A DNA stretch of 14,091 nucleotides, from the NCBI GenBank assembly GCA_002493395.1, contig DKYS01000110.1:794-14884 (forward strand). The letters run 5' to 3'. Shown here piece after piece: positions 13,097-14,091 of the stretch. A model generated the notes under the pieces. The model saw only the letters and a program-made list of their open reading frames with translations, was not told the DNA's origin and made no database searches. The position numbers and the translations under genes were made by a program. Position 1 is the stretch's first letter. Every line of letters starts with the position of its first letter. This DNA comes from Turicibacter sp. UBA7094. GTDB lineage: Bacteria > Bacillota_I > Bacilli_A > MOL361 > Turicibacteraceae.

Positions 13097-13465
13097 TTAT
13101 CTTTTTTTAAACAATCGTTTCATCTGCTCAAATGTCTCATCACTAATTACGTGTTCAATCCGACAAGCATCCTTATCCGCTAAATCATCACTAATCTGAA
13201 GGGTCTGGATTAAAAAATCTTTAATTAAACAATGACGTTCATAAATTGCTTTCGCTCGATGATAACCCGTTTCAGTTAAGTGAATTTGACCATTTTTTTC
13301 AATTAAAATAAACCCTGCCTCTTTTAAAATTCTCATGGCTCGACTAATACTGGGTTTGGAAAAATTTAATTCATTAGCTACATCAATTGAGCGAACAAAG
13401 CCATTTTTTTGATTTAATAAGAAAATAGTTTCTAAATAATTTTCACCTGACTCTTGTAATTTCAT
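13097..13465 (-). CDS. DtxR/MntR-family metal-dependent transcriptional regulator
   Basis: This 122-residue protein is an iron- or manganese-dependent repressor of the DtxR family. The N-terminal helix ESGENYLETIFLL (5-17) leads a winged helix-turn-helix with SIDVANELNFSKPSISRAMRILKEAGFI (26-53). The metal-binding/dimerisation region has ERHCLIKDFL (76-85, His78) and DACRIEHVISDE (99-110). That segment resembles the DtxR C-x-x-E-H site (Cys101, Glu104, His105) more than the MntR E-x-x-E-H site, which hints at iron. It has no C-terminal SH3-like domain, so it is a short MntR-sized form. The ATG at 13465 has GGGGG at 7 nt. Divergent feoA supports a role in iron control. Confidence 0.93.
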   Translation of the reverse strand: MKLQESGENYLETIFLLNQKNGFVRSIDVANELNFSKPSISRAMRILKEAGFILIEKNGQIHLTETGYHRAKAIYERHCLIKDFLIQTLQISDDLADKDACRIEHVISDETFEQMKRLFKKR

Positions 13466-13507
13466 ACGCTCGCCCCCTAGTTAACAAAATCTAAATATCG
13501 TTATAAT

Positions 13508-13518
13508 CTTAGCATAAG
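13508..13518. promoter_or_regulatory. Half-site-like palindrome at the regulator's own promoter
   Basis: CTTAGCATAAG (13508-13518) contains the TTAGCA half-site seen in the upstream operator. It lies just upstream of and touching a TATAAC -10-like element of the minus-strand regulator gene. It would suit autorepression, but it is a single half-site and weak evidence. Confidence 0.35.
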
Positions 13519-13607
13519 ATCCCCCATTTCTTCAACTTTTATACTTCTTATCTGAGTATAGCTAGTGGAATATATCATTATTGCTCGACATATATTGAAT
13601 TATCTCA

Positions 13608-13647
13608 GTTAGCACTTGCTAACCATTTCCTAATTATGCTAACATAA
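13608..13647. promoter_or_regulatory. Candidate DtxR-type operator with repeated TGCTAAC half-sites
   Basis: GTTAGCACTTGCTAAC (13608-13623) is a perfect palindrome with 7-bp arms. A third TGCTAAC half-site follows at 13637-13643, exactly 20 bp after the second, inside TTATGCTAACATAA (13634-13647). The TTAG-N6-CTAA core is like DtxR/IdeR family operators. It lies between the regulator and feoA. Confidence 0.6.
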
Positions 13648-13781
13648 AAGATAAGATAATGGTGAGTATTGTCTAACTTTTGAAAATGAGAAGTCTGGAT
13701 AATCAAATAAATTCTGTTTACACGTGAGTTAAAATCTTTACAAGCCTTTTGTTTCACTGTAAGAAAAGATTTCTTCTTAAC

Positions 13782-13829
13782 GATTAGTCATGACTATTTA
13801 GACTAATCTAAGCATTTAATTCATATAGT
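13782..13829 (+). promoter_or_regulatory. Candidate feoA operator and promoter
   Basis: TAGTCATGACTA (13785-13796) is a perfect 12-bp palindrome, and GATTAGTC (13782-13789) is mirrored by GACTAATC (13801-13808). The core again fits TTAG-N6-CTA(A/T). A TATAGT -10 candidate (13824-13829) follows, so the repeat covers the -35 region, a natural place for repression by a DtxR-type regulator when iron is plentiful. The start would be near 13836, about 40 nt before feoA. Confidence 0.55.
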
Positions 13830-13876
13830 ACCAGACTAGTATTACCCAATCACTTTTTTATTTAGGAGGAAGAAAG

Positions 13877-14091
13877 ATGAAAACTTTAAGGGATGTAAAA
13901 ATAGGTGAAACTGCCGTTGTAATAAAGTTAAACGGTATGGGAGCCCTTCGCCGCCGAATTATGGATATGGGAATTACAAAGGGAACTTCCATTTATTTAC
14001 GGAAGGTAGCCCCACTAGGAGATCCGATTGAGGTCACTGTCCGAGGGTATGAACTATCTTTACGCAAGGAAGACGCTGAAAATATTATCGT
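13877..14091 (+). CDS. feoA: Ferrous iron transport protein FeoA, cut by the window end
   Basis: FeoA is a small cytoplasmic SH3-like protein that assists the FeoB ferrous iron transporter. The visible 71 codons cover nearly the whole family length: MKTLRDVKIGETAVVIKL, then NGMGALRRRIMDMGITKGTSI with the typical RRRIMDMGI block, then KVAPLGDPIEVTVRGYELSLRKEDAENI, typical of the FeoA end. The frame is still open at the window edge, so the stop is not seen. The ATG at 13877 has TAGGAGGA 6 nt upstream. feoB probably follows outside the window. The divergent DtxR-type gene and the palindromes between suggest iron-dependent control. Confidence 0.95.
   Translation, partial: MKTLRDVKIGETAVVIKLNGMGALRRRIMDMGITKGTSIYLRKVAPLGDPIEVTVRGYELSLRKEDAENII

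Noticed and set aside
1..14091. CRISPR array, tRNA genes, prophage or toxin-antitoxin system
   Set aside because: No regularly spaced repeats, cloverleaf sequences, integrase or paired small toxin genes were visible in any part of the window.

Overview
The window is a piece of low-GC Firmicute chromosome. AT-rich intergenic DNA, strong GGAGG-type ribosome binding sites, a BofA-type sporulation protein and the Bacillus-like order dnaX-yaaK-recR-bofA point to an endospore-forming, Turicibacter/Erysipelotrichia-like member of the phylum. The genus is my inference; the sequence itself does not prove it. Almost everything is on the minus strand, so the text below reads from high to low coordinates where that helps.

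Layout. 13877-14091 (+) is the start of feoA (ferrous iron uptake), divergent from a DtxR-type metalloregulator (13465-13097, -). The 411-bp gap between them carries TTAG-N6-CTAA-like palindromes that look like the regulator's operators. A small HMA-like protein without a metal-binding CxxC (12753-12965, +) converges on the regulator across a shared bidirectional terminator and diverges from tadA (12656-12168, -). tadA is followed by a short SRP RNA gene (about 12147-12029, -) with its own near-consensus promoter overlapping the end of tadA.

Next comes a complete phosphate-starvation module on the minus strand: phoP-phoR (overlapping by 4 bp), pstS, pstC-pstA-pstB and phoU. PHO-box-like TTAA repeats at 10-11 bp spacing lie before phoP, pstS and pstC, and hairpin terminators separate phoR/pstS and pstS/pstC. 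Two proteins here are unusual. PstS appears circularly permuted: its second half comes first, directly after the lipoprotein signal. PstA carries an insertion of about 110 residues with a PDZ-like pattern in its first extracytoplasmic loop. PhoR has almost no extracytoplasmic sensor, so phosphate status is probably read through PstSCAB-PhoU.

A gene-poor stretch of about 650 bp (4429-5087) with broken, overlapping short frames separates phoU from dnaX-yaaK-recR, bofA and finally rplM-rpsI. The last pair has its own promoter and a structured leader of about 230 nt, probably the L13 autoregulatory leader. In Bacillus subtilis tadA-scr-dnaX-yaaK-recR-yaaL-bofA is continuous, so the pho/pst module sits as a block inside an otherwise conserved neighbourhood.
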